Shown in pieces: positions 10,809-21,718 of a stretch of DNA of 64,000 nt. This DNA is from Antedon mediterranea (taxonomy: Eukaryota > Echinodermata > Crinoidea > Comatulida > Antedonidae). A program made the translations under genes and the position numbers. Within the stretch, counting starts at the first letter, position 1. Every line of letters begins with the position of its first letter. A model generated the notes under the pieces. That model searched no databases, was not told the origin of the DNA, and saw nothing but the letters and a program-made list of their open reading frames with translations. The stretch is taken from assembly GCF_964355755.1 (NCBI RefSeq), contig NC_092670.1:3371001-3435000 (forward strand), given 5' to 3'.

Positions 10809-12027
10809 CTAACCGTCATAGTAGTAGTATTCATTATCGCAGTGTGAATTGCATAGATTATGGTGGGATTTGTGTCCAAATTCGTTGCAGTTAAAGCATC
10901 TGATTGAATTTACGTGTCTGCAGTTTCGTGTAGAGTGATTGGTTTCGCCACAGTAGTAGCAACCAAAGTTTGTCCAATTGTCCTCTTCTTGGTGAGTGTA
11001 GCCTTGTTGTGTCCTGCGATCGATATTGCGTTTCGTTGGTGTTTGTCTCTCGTTTTGCGGTTTATACTTTCTTCGATTTCTAATTATTTTATGTGAGTTG
11101 TCCATGTTTTTCAGCAGTTGAGTAGTTCCCTTTTTACTTAAATGTAAGCCACTTCTGTTTAAGTATTCATTGTGACATGTTCCACCAGTTGATTTGAATT
11201 GTATGTCATTGTCTACCACTTCGCATTCCTCTTCTTTTGCCAGCTCTTTGAGTTGCGAATTCAATTTGTTAACTCTCCTTTGATGACTTGCGTTTTCTAG
11301 TCTCGGGCATACTGTAGATAGCACCATTCTAACATCGGGTGCCTTTGTTCTGATCTCTTTTAGTAGTGTTGCATATTCATCCGCTGCATTGTTTGCCAAA
11401 TCATCGTTGACACAGTCGTTAGTGCCACAGTGAACTATGATAGTATTTAATCCTTCCAACGATTTTCATTTTAGGGCATTTGTTACATCTTCGCTCCAAG
11501 AAGGCATTTCACTTGTGTGCTATCGAGGCCCTTCTCATTGATATGTTTAATGATGGAGTCCCCTATGATCAATGTGTCTCGTTCCCTTATCACATCCTCG
11601 TTACTAGATTCTGTTAAGTGGCTTGGTTGGTTTATTACTGCCCATATTCCATTGATTTCTTCTTTTAATTGATCATACGTTGTTGCTTGTGCGTTTATTT
11701 TTTCCATGAGTTTTTCATTTTCCGTTCTTAGGTTTTTGTTCTCCATCATCATATCATTGATCCCACCAGTTATTGTGAACAGTGGAATAGTGGGCGTCTT
11801 CCTGTTAAATTTACTCCTGTACATTGTGGATGGAATTTACTCGAGCACAGAGAGCATAGGACTGGTGTTCTTTTAAATGATTTCATGACGCAAGTAGCTA
11901 TGCATTTCACCTTATTATGGTATAGATCCGTTAACGATTTACTTTTTACTTGAGTTGGAGTAGGTACAGTTGGTGTGTTATTAATTGGTGTAGTCTGGTT
12001 CTTGGGTGTAACTTGCTTTGTTGCCAT
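10809..12027 (-). pseudogene. LINE ORF1: PHD-like finger, coiled coil, SGNH esterase, CCHC knuckles
   Basis: From the ATG at 12027 the product starts with a Thr/Pro-rich tail and a Cys/His finger (CSLCSSKFHPQCTGV), which is PHD-like. After a frameshift near 11.78 kb a charged heptad-rich segment (11.7 kb) suggests a coiled coil. It is followed by an SGNH-hydrolase pattern: block I GDSIIKHI, then after a second frameshift near 11.47 kb block III HCGTNDC, and block V NRSGLHLS. Two CCHC knuckles follow (CYYCGETNHSTRNC and CFNCNEFGHKSHHNLC). Esterase-bearing ORF1 proteins are known in CR1/L2-type LINEs. Here the protein is broken into at least three frames. Confidence 0.75.
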
Positions 12028-12433
12028 TGTCCAGTTTGAGCATTCAACTGTTCAGGGGCAGTAAAACAAAGGAAACAATAGCTATCTATTCTTCTTTCAC
12101 AGTACAGTACAGGAAGTCCTAACAGGTCCTAGTTTCTTCCAATAAACAGCTTTCAATCATTTGTTTTTGGCCTAGCTCTATCTGGTTAGCTTGGTGATAG
12201 GTCTGGAATGTGCTTGACTGAGCATCAAATAGACGTTATGGTGACCTAGATAATTCTCCAAAATGAATCTTCTAAATATAAAAAACTACGAACCTGATTA
12301 TTTCAGAGGAGCACACCAATATAAAAATATCTTGACAATTGTTGATACATAATGTAAAAAGTGGGATTTAAACACACCGCGTCTACACCAGCTGATACAC
12401 TCTTTGTGCCATAATAACGATTTATCAGAAAAT

Positions 12434-12507
12434 GCGCTCAATGTGGTGCTAGAACCCACGACCCTGAGATTAAGAGGCTCATGCTCTACCGACTGAGCTA
12501 ACATGGC
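12434..12507 (-). repeat. tRNA-Lys(CUU)-like SINE head or tRNA pseudogene
   Basis: On the minus strand the sequence reads as a tRNA with an A box (TTAGCTCAGTCGGTAGAGCA), an anticodon loop CCTCTTAAT giving CUU, and a B box (GTGGGTTCTAGCACC). The acceptor stem has about three mismatched pairs, the anticodon stem has one, and the T arm is altered. A functional tRNA is therefore unlikely. The sequence continues without a tRNA terminator into non-tRNA DNA, as in a tRNA-derived SINE. Confidence 0.7.
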
Positions 12508-12509
12508 TA

Positions 12510-13040
12510 GACTTCAAGGTCGAGTCCGGTAGCCTAGCGGGCGAAAAAAAATGTTCAGTGATTTCATGGAGGTATCTCCATGGTGATATATAAAGGTATG
12601 AAGTGTCTCTGTCTTCTGTTTATTGAAGCGATTTAGCGGTCGTGGGTAATGCGCTGCCACCACGGCAATAAAGACTTTTTTAGACAATTTTATGTATATG
12701 TGAACACTTTATTAATGTATAAACGTATATAATATCAACCGACACAATATAATGTAACACGAACAAACTAAATCTAAATCAAAACAATGTCCCTCGATAG
12801 GGTGCAAGGAGGCGCACTGTAACAATAACTCACGAGGACGTGAGTGATGGCGTTGAACTAAAGTCATATCCATTGGAATTAAAAGACAGTAGTTTTTATT
12901 AATCAGTCACTTTTATTTATTATTTAATTATTAGTGATGTGGATGCGCCTCCTTTCTCTCAGCACACACCTTTGAAGAATGGAAAAGAAAGAACAAAAAA
13001 TCAAACAAAAATGTTTATCGCTTGAAAATCTGCCATAATG
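12510..13040. other. No gene seen
   Basis: AT-rich intergenic sequence with only short frames and no recognisable domain. Confidence 0.5.
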
Positions 13041-13042
13041 GC

Positions 13043-13320
13043 TGTTAAAGATGTATTGTCCCCCAAAAACATGAAAAAATTAAGATTAATTAAATCAGAC
13101 TCTGAATATGTTATTTTGTAGTTTTAATCAGTGGGAAAGCCACTCGACAAATCGAACAAATTTTCATCTAAGAGAGGGCGCCCTATTTTTTCAAATTTGT
13201 TAAAAATACAGAAATTTGTAGGGTTCAGGATCCCTGTTGAACAAATTTATAAACTACATTTTAAAATATTGGGATTAAAAATCGAGTAGTTGGGACGCAA
13301 ATCCGACTATTCCTAACTAA
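13043..13320 (+). repeat. Second copy of the AAAGATGTATTGTCCC dispersed repeat
   Basis: It starts AAAGATGTATTGTCCCCCAA and contains CAGTGGGAAAGCCACT, which recurs inverted at about 36.12 kb. A related block TAGTTGGGACGCAAATCCGA is near its end and also occurs at about 33.07 kb. Confidence 0.6.
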
Positions 13321-13403
13321 AGTACGTTCATATTGCATCGCGCCGCCTAGCGGGTCGTAGGCCAGGTGTTTACTTTTTCCGCGGTACCAACATGACATGT
13401 GCT

Positions 13404-13760
13404 ATAAATAATAATAATAATAATTTATTTGGAGATTACACTTTTGCAACAGTGGCACTCGACCAAATGGAAGGTGCATCCAAGAGAAATATACAAAAAA
13501 AAAAAACATGATATAGAAAATAACAATTACAATAAAAAGTCGACGTAGGTCAACATGTCAAAACAATTCAACTACAGTAACTACAAATACAAAATTACAA
13601 GAAATAAACATATAGAATAGGTAGGAACTGTACAATATAAAATGAATTGGGCAACAACAATGTAGACCTAACACTATAATGAGATAGATATCAATCATTT
13701 AGTGAGATAGATATCAATCATTTAGTTTGATTGATATGAACATTACTCGCCTAGAACAAT
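13404..13760 (-). mobile_element. Probable LINE 3' end with (ATA)n tail
   Basis: An (ATA)n run at 13406-13423 is followed by a sequence with CAACAGTGGCACT, reminiscent of ACAGAGGCACT next to the (ATA)n tail of LINE copy A at 4.9 kb. No coding part is recognisable, so only a 3' UTR-like fragment is proposed. Confidence 0.35.
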
Positions 13761-15125
13761 ACATCTGTGTGCCCAAGCTCTTTTAACATAGTGCTTACAG
13801 TAACAATCAAAGATATTTGATATGGAATCGACGTCATCTATATATAAATTATGGTTAATTCTGACATAGGCGAGCACAATGCAAAAACTTCTCTACAAAT
13901 CTCCGCCTTGGATACCTACCTTATCTATCCGAGATGTACCGCGAAACGTAGATTTGATAACATTAGTGTGCACGCCGACGCTATTGTTCCATATTTATAT
14001 CTTAGGAAGATGTTATAAAGAGTTTTTTAACAACATTTATGATTTCAACATTGGATTTTCCTCTCAATTTCAATTCTTCCCGGTCAAAGTAATTTCCGGG
14101 TTTAAGATAAGTTCAACTTAGTTTCAAATATTTTCTCTCTTTTATACACAAGGGAGCAGTAAAAATAATAGATTTGACCTTAAAGGTGACTGGAAACAGG
14201 CACTTTCCATCAATCAATACAGTGTCCCTTTGGAAGACGAAAAAAAAAATTGGCCATTAATCATAGCCATTTCAGTTTTTTGTTTATTTTAAAACATACC
14301 ACACGTGTGTGAAGGTACAGTAGTTAAATAATAGGAATTGTACTGCAAATTAATAAAGATCAAATTAAATATACGCCATAAAGAATCAGAATATATTGTG
14401 GGGAATAGTATTATAAAATTACATAGGGAGATTTGATAAGACATTTTTCGAGTGAAATCCCGATAGCTGAGTTTTATTGAGTAAGCTTGCAGGAATAACT
14501 GTAGGCTATCTTCCTGTGTCCCGTTAGGACCGAGATGTCTGCCCATGTTGCAAGCCGTAATGTCTTCTTTCTTGGGCCCACTCTGTCACGGCAGTTAGTT
14601 TCAAAAGATGATTAAATTAAATAATGTATTAATAATTATTAGGATGGTATTCATTTGAATAAACGCCTCTCCAATAAAACATCACTTTGAATAATAACCC
14701 CCCCCCCCCCCCCACAACCCAACTATCTAATAAACGTCCATCCACATATTTATAATAACACAATTATACTATTTGTAGTAGAATTCACCGCACTGTTATC
14801 TGCAATTTACCAAGCATTTGTTATTCTTTTTTACCACTTTTCATATCTATGAGAGGATTTCATTTGATTATAAATGTTAACATATTATTAGAACTAAAAA
14901 ATTTAACATATATCCCTCGAATAAGCACCTCCCTCAAATGACCTCCGCCTCCCCAAAGGGCCCTACCAAACAATAAAAACTATACTTTAAAATGTTATTA
15001 ATCATCTAAAACACTGTGAAACAAAGTAGTTCAGTTTTACGAATGTCAAGCATTTTCAATAATGGTAACCGACAGAAAATGTATAAGGAGAACATTATCA
15101 TTCCGAGAACCATCGTCTACACTTC
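13761..15125. other. No gene seen; C16 run at 14698-14713
   Basis: AT-rich intergenic DNA. A homopolymer of about 16 C lies at 14698-14713. Short open frames have no recognisable features. Confidence 0.5.
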
Positions 15126-15162
15126 CTAGAGGGGGAGCGAGCGAAGCGAGCTCACCCTCTAG
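15126..15162. repeat. 37-bp hairpin with GAGCGAAGCGA loop
   Basis: Arms CTAGAGGGGGAGC and GCTCACCCTCTAG pair with one mismatch around an 11-nt loop, GAGCGAAGCGA. The same design with different arms is at 59128-59164. Confidence 0.9.
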
Positions 15163-15792
15163 TACATATAATGATAGTAGTTATCAGTTCCACCCAGTGG
15201 TGGCGCCAGCGGGGGGGGGGGCCAGGGCCCCCCCGTCGGGGAAAGCTGGCCCCCCCGTCGGGGAGTATTGGCCATATTTGTCGGGGAGAAAAATATGATC
15301 ATTGCTTTTCTGGTAAAAAATAAAACAATATTAAGTGTACTACTATATATTTTAAGTAACTGCGGCATTCCATTTTTGACGTACGTACGATATACTGACA
15401 GCGAAGTAAACAGTATGTGGTACGCATTTGTCTGGCGGTGTCTGTTTGTACGAATCTTTCACTCACTGCGGTATACGCGTCGACATATCTGGGCTGTATC
15501 ATATTACATCCAGGGACCAAAATATGTATTTTTCAGATTCCAGGCGAAAATCGAAAATTCATTTGCAACTACGCATCGACGTACGTTCATACAGGGATAA
15601 AGGTACGAGTTATGTTCTCACGGTTGAGTTTACGAATTGTTTCAATTTACCAATAACCCTTGCGTATATGTTCGCTGTCGATTAAAGGGGTTTGGGTGGG
15701 GGTTCGATTGGGAAAAGGAAGCGGTTGGCCCGAACCATAAAACAGGGTCTGGTCACGTTTCTTTTCGCGCATAAATCTCGATCTAGGGTAGG

Positions 15793-17690
15793 TGGGTGAA
15801 TTAACAACGATATAGTTAAAAAGGAGATCTTGGGTCTCAGTATAAATAAAAGTACAGGTCTAGATGGCATACCCGCACGTTTTTTAAGGGATGCGTCAGA
15901 AATTATTGCAACTCCCATAACACGGATTATCAATTTCTCATTTGAAACGGAATGTTTTCCAAATGAGATGAAATTGGCTCGTGTTCGACCAATTTACAAG
16001 AAAAAAAGTAATCTTGAAACTGCTAACTATAGGCCTGTCAGTATACTGTCTGTGGTGTCAAAAATTGTAGAAAAGATTGTTCACTCACAATTAAATGAGT
16101 TTTTGGAAAGGAACAAGCTTTTATATCGTTTTCAGTCTGGTTTCAGACAGTCCTTTTCAACAGATCACTGTTTAATTCACTTGACAGACTTCATCAAAAC
16201 TCAAACAGCGAAAGGGAATTTTACTGGTATCTTACTTATTGACATCCAAAAAGGTTTTGACTGCGTTAGTCATGACTTACTTTGTAAGAAACTCAGAAAA
16301 ATTGGAATCGAATCTGTCAGCTGGTTTAAATCATATCTGGAATGTAGACATCAAACAGTCAATATTGGTGGGGCTGTTTCAGAGCCTTCAGAAATTGTAT
16401 GTGGAGTGCCACAAGGGAGCATCCTGGGACCACTCCTGTTCCTCATCTACGTGAATGATATGCCTATGTCCGTCTCATCATTGTTAATGCAATATGCTGA
16501 CGATAGTGCAATTGTCAATGCTCATCATGATCCTGATATCATCAGTAAAAATCTTGCTAGGGATCTGTCTAATTGTAATAAATGGTTAATTGACAATAAT
16601 TTATCACTTCACATGGGAAAAACTGAACTAATGTTGTTTGGTCCCAGGATGTCTCTCAAGAACTACACAAATTTTAGCGTCCTTTACAATGGCTATACAA
16701 TTTCTTTGAATAGCTCTATAAAATACCTTGGTATCGAACTAAGCAATAGGCTTAATAGTGAATTAATTGTCTCAACAATTATTAAGAAAGTTAATGGTCG
16801 TATTAAATTTGCGTATAGGAATTGTCGTAACTTTGATCGCTGTATTCGTAAACTCATAATGGAAGCCCTGGCTCTAAGCCATATAAATTATGCTATATCA
16901 TCCTGGTACTGGGGTACAACCGCGGATTCCCGTACTAAACTTCAAAGAACACAAAATAAAGTAATTAGATTCATCTTAGGGAAACATAGTAGATACCATA
17001 TCACCAAAGACGATTATACTTTTCTTGGTTTATTAGATGTTAAAACCAGGGCCGAACAAATGACACTACAACACGTACAGACAATATATACAAAAAGTTG
17101 TCCAGACTTTATGTTAAATAATTTTAATAGGATAAATCATAACCATGGTACTAGAGGTAAAGATTGTAATTTTATTGTTCCAATGAATAACTATACTGTT
17201 AGTAAGACCTTTTTTTTTAATGCAATCACACTGTGGAACAAATTACCAATAGAAATAAAAAATATTTTTACACACAATAGTTTTAAAAGGACTCTTAAGA
17301 AATTTTTATTAACAAATATGCAAATTATATAGACCTAAAATTATGATTGACTTTTCTTGTAAATAATAGTAGATATTTTTGTAATAATAATGATTATCAG
17401 AATTCAGCATAAATCTAACATGTAATTAAATTAATTTGTAATACTGTATAAAATAATAATAGATCCATATTTTTGTATAATTATTGTAATATTATTTTAT
17501 TATGTTGGGGACCCCTTTGGAAACAAGCCTCTGGGCTTAAAGGGCCATCCCCTGCTTTCCATGCTTATTTTCTTGTCTAGTCTTGTATTTTTATATTTAA
17601 TTGTTTCTCTTTTTATTTCATTTACATTATACTGTTTTATTTATTTGTACTGTATTTGGAAAGCAATAAATATTACTTACTTACTTACTA
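15793..17690 (+). mobile_element. Jockey/CR1-like LINE, 5' truncated
   Basis: A plus-strand LINE carries the RT-containing part of ORF2, then a 3' UTR ending in a (TTAC)n tail at about 17673-17690. The flanks share CTAGGGTRG (about 15783-15791 and 17688-17696), a plausible target duplication. It sits inside the hAT element. The 5' truncation removes the endonuclease and ORF1. Confidence 0.75.
15830..17332 (+). CDS. Reverse transcriptase of a Jockey/CR1-like LINE (5'-truncated ORF2)
   Basis: The frame is open for 500 codons with no stop. RT blocks are in order: STGLDGIPARFL (about residue 9), RPIYKKK...ANYRPVSIL (53-73), FQSGFR (101), LLIDIQKGFDCVSHDLL (motif A, about 135), VPQGSILGPLLFLIYVND (about 193) and motif C QYADDSAIV (about 221). 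The thumb (KYLGIEL) and a C-terminal part with WYWGTT, NKVIRFILG and LWNKLPIEIKN follow. The first residue given is an artefact of 5' truncation, not a true start. The intact frame suggests recent insertion. No endonuclease is present, so it is not autonomous. Confidence 0.85.
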   Translation: MGLSINKSTGLDGIPARFLRDASEIIATPITRIINFSFETECFPNEMKLARVRPIYKKKSNLETANYRPVSILSVVSKIVEKIVHSQLNEFLERNKLLYRFQSGFRQSFSTDHCLIHLTDFIKTQTAKGNFTGILLIDIQKGFDCVSHDLLCKKLRKIGIESVSWFKSYLECRHQTVNIGGAVSEPSEIVCGVPQGSILGPLLFLIYVNDMPMSVSSLLMQYADDSAIVNAHHDPDIISKNLARDLSNCNKWLIDNNLSLHMGKTELMLFGPRMSLKNYTNFSVLYNGYTISLNSSIKYLGIELSNRLNSELIVSTIIKKVNGRIKFAYRNCRNFDRCIRKLIMEALALSHINYAISSWYWGTTADSRTKLQRTQNKVIRFILGKHSRYHITKDDYTFLGLLDVKTRAEQMTLQHVQTIYTKSCPDFMLNNFNRINHNHGTRGKDCNFIVPMNNYTVSKTFFFNAITLWNKLPIEIKNIFTHNSFKRTLKKFLLTNMQII

Positions 17691-17699
17691 GGGTGGCTT

Positions 17700-18620
17700 A
17701 CTTCTAAAGGGAAAAAAAAGATGCAACAAACCCGTGACCGTCGCTAGACGCGGATTCGGCGCACTTGACTCTTTTAATTAAGAAGAGTAGGCTAGAGCTA
17801 TAGTTGTGTAAATAGGCCTACATAGTGAAAGAACTATTTATGAATTCAAGAGTTTAAAAAGAAAACGCAATTTAAAATCCCCGGAAAATACCCACAACTG
17901 AGTTATTTTCAAAACACATGCACTCCCACTACCAGCTAGCATCACGTTGTCTTAGCTCGCTCCTCGTGTGAATGCTGACGTCATCACTCTCCAAAAATAC
18001 ACCATTTTCCGCCCTGGTCTGTGTGCAAGCGTTAGCGTGGACCTGTATATTTACACCCCTGTACAGAGTAGAGTGTAATATCGTGAACTTTTTTCTCGCG
18101 TATGAAGGTTTTTTATATAATGGTATGCAGTATAAACGATAAAAAAAACGATAAACATGATGTTCTTTTATTATTATTTCATAGGCATAACATAAACATG
18201 AAATGTCTTGTTCTATGTACACGGCCGAAAAAACGGCATTTTATTGATTTGTGTTATAGACACGGCGATTACGGCAATCATCATTGTATACGGTACTAAA
18301 TTACATTGAGTTATTCACCCGGCTATAGAGTATATATCTGAGGTTAATAGACCACCAAAGCACAGTCGTACACTAAACACATGCACTATCGAGGCATTTT
18401 TGGATCAAAGTTTATTATTAGTTCGTCGAAAAAGATCCGTATTAATTAGAGTATTTAGGAAAGATTTATTTAAATTTACATTATTATGTGACATTGTTAT
18501 TAAATGTAAATGGAAACAGTTGCTCTAGCCCATTAAACAGTGTGTAAGCATCTATTTTTTCAAAATTTTCTGAGGCTCGGGAGGGGGAATACCCCCTCCC
18601 AAACCCACCCCCGCTTTCGC
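17700..18620. other. Interior of the hAT element, no gene seen
   Basis: Non-coding sequence with short open frames only and no transposase motif. Confidence 0.45.
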
Positions 18621-18710
18621 GCGTACGGCCCCCCGTGGGGGAATTCGGCCCCCCTGTCGGGGAATTCGGCCCCCCCCCCCCCCGTCGGGGAAATCCTGGC
18701 GCCACCACTG

Positions 18711-19552
18711 GTTCCACCTAATACAAGATTTAATTTGGTGTTCAGGTCACCAGAGATAAAATTTTCCCATACATCTAAATGATTGATATCGATTAACATA
18801 TATTCTAATTTGGTATATTCTTCAATCCTTATGCCATTGAGTTGGTTACATGTGAATAGAAAATGTTGAATGTCTTCTAAACCATTCTTACACATTTTAC
18901 AGATACCATCATATTCAGGAAGCCACTTACAACTCCTGTGACCTAAAGGAAGGGTGTTAGAACGTAGTTTGAATTTGAGGCTAGATCCTAGAAAGTCTGT
19001 ACAATCCAATAAATATTTTTCAAGGCACGGATTAGACTTAATAAGAGAGTATGTCTGAAGTGACGATTTTCTTAGCATTTCACTTTTCCAAAATGCAATG
19101 TTTGTGTCATGCATCAACTCTTTAAATCTCTTAACCCAATGACTATCAGGGTCATTGCCAAGGTAGGAAGTTTCGAAAATTGAGTCAATGTCCATATTAA
19201 TAGACGCACAGTCTTAGCAAAACAGGGAATCAGTTTATAGCGTGGTTCTACATTTGTAGTTGAACTTAGACACGTATTAAGCATAAAGTTAGGCCAACGG
19301 TGTTTATCCATGTTCATTACATAATTAATAAATTTGGCTCTAGATATATCTTGAATAACTTTAATTGGAACCCACCCTAAATCCCCATACAAGGCCTCTT
19401 TAGGTGTATTTCTACTAGCTTTTAAGATGTACCGCGCCATTTGTAATTGAAGTGACTCAATTTTATCAATATCTTTCCTGCTTTGGCTAACCCACACTGA
19501 ACAAGCATAATTTATTGTAGGAAGAGCAATTGTTTTCCATAGAATATATATC
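18711..19552 (-). pseudogene. LINE ORF2 C-terminus (copy B)
   Basis: Two overlapping frames give the thumb-to-C-terminus region. The first has LWKTIALPTINYACSVW, KASRNTPKEALYGDLGWVP and NMDKHRWPNF; the second, after a frameshift near 19.18 kb, has KFKLRSNTLPLGHRSCKW and the C-x2-C...H...C cluster. The corresponding parts of copy D are at 23.2-24.1 kb. The RT catalytic domain is absent. The final residues are separated by the hAT insertion, the reading frame being broken at GGT. Confidence 0.75.
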
Positions 19553-20393
19553 ACAGAATGAGTATTCCGCGATTTTTGCATGAGAAATTTGTAACAGAGA
19601 GCTCCAGTGAGTGATGCCCGCCCTCATAAGGGCGGATGTATACATACTAAATAAGACTTGATTTAATAGATATTATACATGTCACATTAAATAGAATTAT
19701 GATAATAGTTTTTACAATTGTAAACTATTTTATAATACATATTTATTAACAAACTAGTTTACATTCACTTTTACAGACAATTATTTACTAACATGCTAAG
19801 TTAGTTCACAAAAAAGGCCTAACACAGCAACACCAAAAATCAACGAATCGTTACTCAGCACCATCTCCCTGCTCAGCACGGCCTATTCTTTACCATTGCC
19901 GTGTACTACTCTACGCCCGGTAAATTAAGTATTGTTTTTATGATATAAATTAGTATAAAATACATATTATTAATAGGACAAAATGTTAAATGTCATTAAC
20001 ATTTATTTGTTTTACCAGAAACAAGTTAAATATAGGAATATTATTAAACTATCCTTCGTGAAAACGCGTAAACACCAACACGCCCGGTCACGATATCGTA
20101 GCGCCCGGTTGATAAAGCAAACTGTTTATACGGCAGTTTTTACTAAATAAATTGCATAAAACGAACAATTAAATATCCAAATAGTATTTAACATGATGTT
20201 GGCATGTAGTTGATAACATTTTTTATCATGAAAATACTACCGGTGGTCTAGCCTTTGATTATTGAAACCGTCACAAAAAGTTGTATACATCCCAGATACA
20301 TCCACACTTATGGCGGCGCCCTACCACATGGACAATAATTACTGTTACAGGGAAAATCGCAGATTACTCATTCTTGTGATATATATTCTTTGG
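19537..20393. mobile_element. MITE-like element with CCAAAGAATATATATCAC ends (empty of the nested hAT)
   Basis: The left end has CCATAGAATATATATCAC and the right end is the complement of CCAAAGAATATATATCACAA. The interior matches, in inverted orientation, the element at 34093-35697 over several hundred bases. It lacks the 755-bp insertion present there: the site GCTCCAGT is at 19601-19608. No transposase is present. Confidence 0.8.
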
Positions 20394-21240
20394 CTATATA
20401 TATCGCGCTCAAGAACACAAAGCTAACTAGGCCTAGGTGCGCCTACACCGAAGCTTTCAGAAACAGAACAATCAGTGAAATAAGAAAGAAAGAAACTCAA
20501 TATTTATACTGATCAAGGAATGTAGCCAATATTTCGCTATTTTTTAAAATTGATCAGGTAAATACGTTAGGCCCTGGAAGTAAAACCTCCATGATATAGC
20601 TAGGCCTAGGCCCCCACACACAGAAGAGAAGTCCACACAAAACATTAACATTAATTGCTGTTGTGACCTGCTGTAGGTTTTGCTTCACATTCACTGCTGA
20701 TCATACTATTTCCACTGATTCATGTAAACTTAAAAATTATCAAATAACTTGCTCAGCTTGTTTTAAAGTGTGATCTATCAATTCATATAATCAGAGTCCA
20801 CAAATAAGCATTTCATTTATAACTGTATATACCAAGATCATGATACTGTGTAATTAAAGCACAATATTTTTATGAACGTATTATTTGATTCATTCAAGTG
20901 TTGCCACATAGTTCTGCTTTTTGAATCTGTGACCATGCATACATTTTTTTCTTTTCCTAAGCAGCCTTCATATCACACAACTCATTAAAATGATGAAGAT
21001 GAATACACAGAGTATGATCTACAATGCATAAATGTCATAATGAATTGTTGCTTTTAAAATTTTACTGATGCAAATTTATAACTTGGCTTCATGCATTCTT
21101 GAAATTTTGTACCATAGCAAATCCTGAAGATCATTTTATTTAAAAAATGCTAACCATACTGTAACCATATTGCAGCAATGTAGACCTTGTAAATGTGAGA
21201 ATGAATGACCACAAATTAAAACAAGGCCAACAGCCATAAG
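20394..21240. other. No gene seen
   Basis: AT-rich sequence without recognisable coding or repeat structure. Confidence 0.45.
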
Positions 21241-21243
21241 TCG

Positions 21244-21345
21244 CGTGCTAAAATGCATAGTGATACCGGACCGACAGACAGACCGATAGACCGACTGACT
21301 GACATAGTGAACTATAGAGTCGCGTCCACGCGACTAAAAATGTAT
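21244..21345. repeat. Dispersed repeat with GACCGACA-type run and AGTCGCG ends
   Basis: AGTCGCGTGC near the left and AGTCGCGTCCACGCGACT near the right flank an irregular GACC/GACA run and CATAGTGAACTATAGAG. The pattern resembles repeats common in marine invertebrate genomes; this is from memory and not verified. Confidence 0.45.
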
Positions 21346-21718
21346 AATTTATGTTCATTCATAGCACAATTTTTGAATGGGAAAAAGAGAAGCCGGCTGT
21401 TTAAAATGTATAAATATAATCTCTAAATAGTTTATCACAAATATTTGTACACAGAATAAAAACAATACATTTTTAATGTTTTAACTTTATAACACAACTT
21501 TTTTTTGCATCAACATACAACATTAATTATTCAACTACTGTATTATTATAAATGTAATACTTTTATAAATGTTATTTGCTAATTCCATCCAATATTTAAA
21601 AATTGCATACAGTAAACTTTCTTATTTTTGTTTAAATTTGTGATACACAAAATACATTAAGATGGTATTATTTATAGAGCCTACCTCAACCTCAATATAC
21701 AGATATTGACTGCTTAGA

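Larger units (their letters stand above)
4903..12050 (-). mobile_element. LINE copy A, internally deleted and split by nested DNA transposons
   Basis: A non-LTR retrotransposon on the minus strand. ORF1 (10809-12027) is followed by ORF2 endonuclease (about 9413-10760). An abrupt junction near 9.41 kb then skips the whole reverse transcriptase. ORF2 C-terminal sequence follows (9266-9412, then 5354-5817), and the 3' UTR ends at an (ATA)n tail around 4903-4920. The stretch 5820-9263 is foreign: a TIR element sits inside ORF2, and the flanking LINE protein resumes on both sides in the order seen in copy D (23.1-26.6 kb). Several frameshifts show that the copy is inactive. The 5' end near 12.05 kb is approximate. 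Confidence 0.85.
15195..18710. mobile_element. hAT-type element with perfect 8-bp target duplication
   Basis: The ends are CAGTGGTGGCGCCAG in inverted orientation (15 bp perfect). The element is flanked by GTTCCACC at 15187-15194 and again at 18711-18718, an exact 8-bp duplication typical of hAT. C/G-rich subterminal blocks with CCCCCGTCGGGG lie just inside both ends. No transposase is recognised. The interior carries a LINE (about 15793-17690). Insertion was into LINE copy B, whose ORF2 tail lies on both sides. Confidence 0.85.
15163..19552 (-). mobile_element. LINE copy B, 3' part, split by a hAT element
   Basis: ORF2 C-terminal protein is read at 18711-19552, starting LWKTIALPTINYACSVW and containing GDLGW and the terminal zinc cluster (CKMCKNGLEDIQHFLFTC). 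It continues on the other side of the hAT element at 15163-15194, where the last codons and stop lie. The 5' side ends at about 19.54 kb against the TIR of the element at 19537-20393, with no LINE sequence beyond. It is the same family and strand as copies A and D. Confidence 0.8.

Noticed and set aside
12434-12507. Functional tRNA-Lys gene
   Set aside because: The acceptor, anticodon and T stems all have mismatches and the sequence runs on without a terminator; a SINE head or pseudogene fits better.
15062-15298. Pro/Gly-rich frames around 15.1-15.4 kb and 18.5-18.8 kb
   Set aside because: They are translations of the G/C-rich hAT ends and the LINE tail, in several frames.
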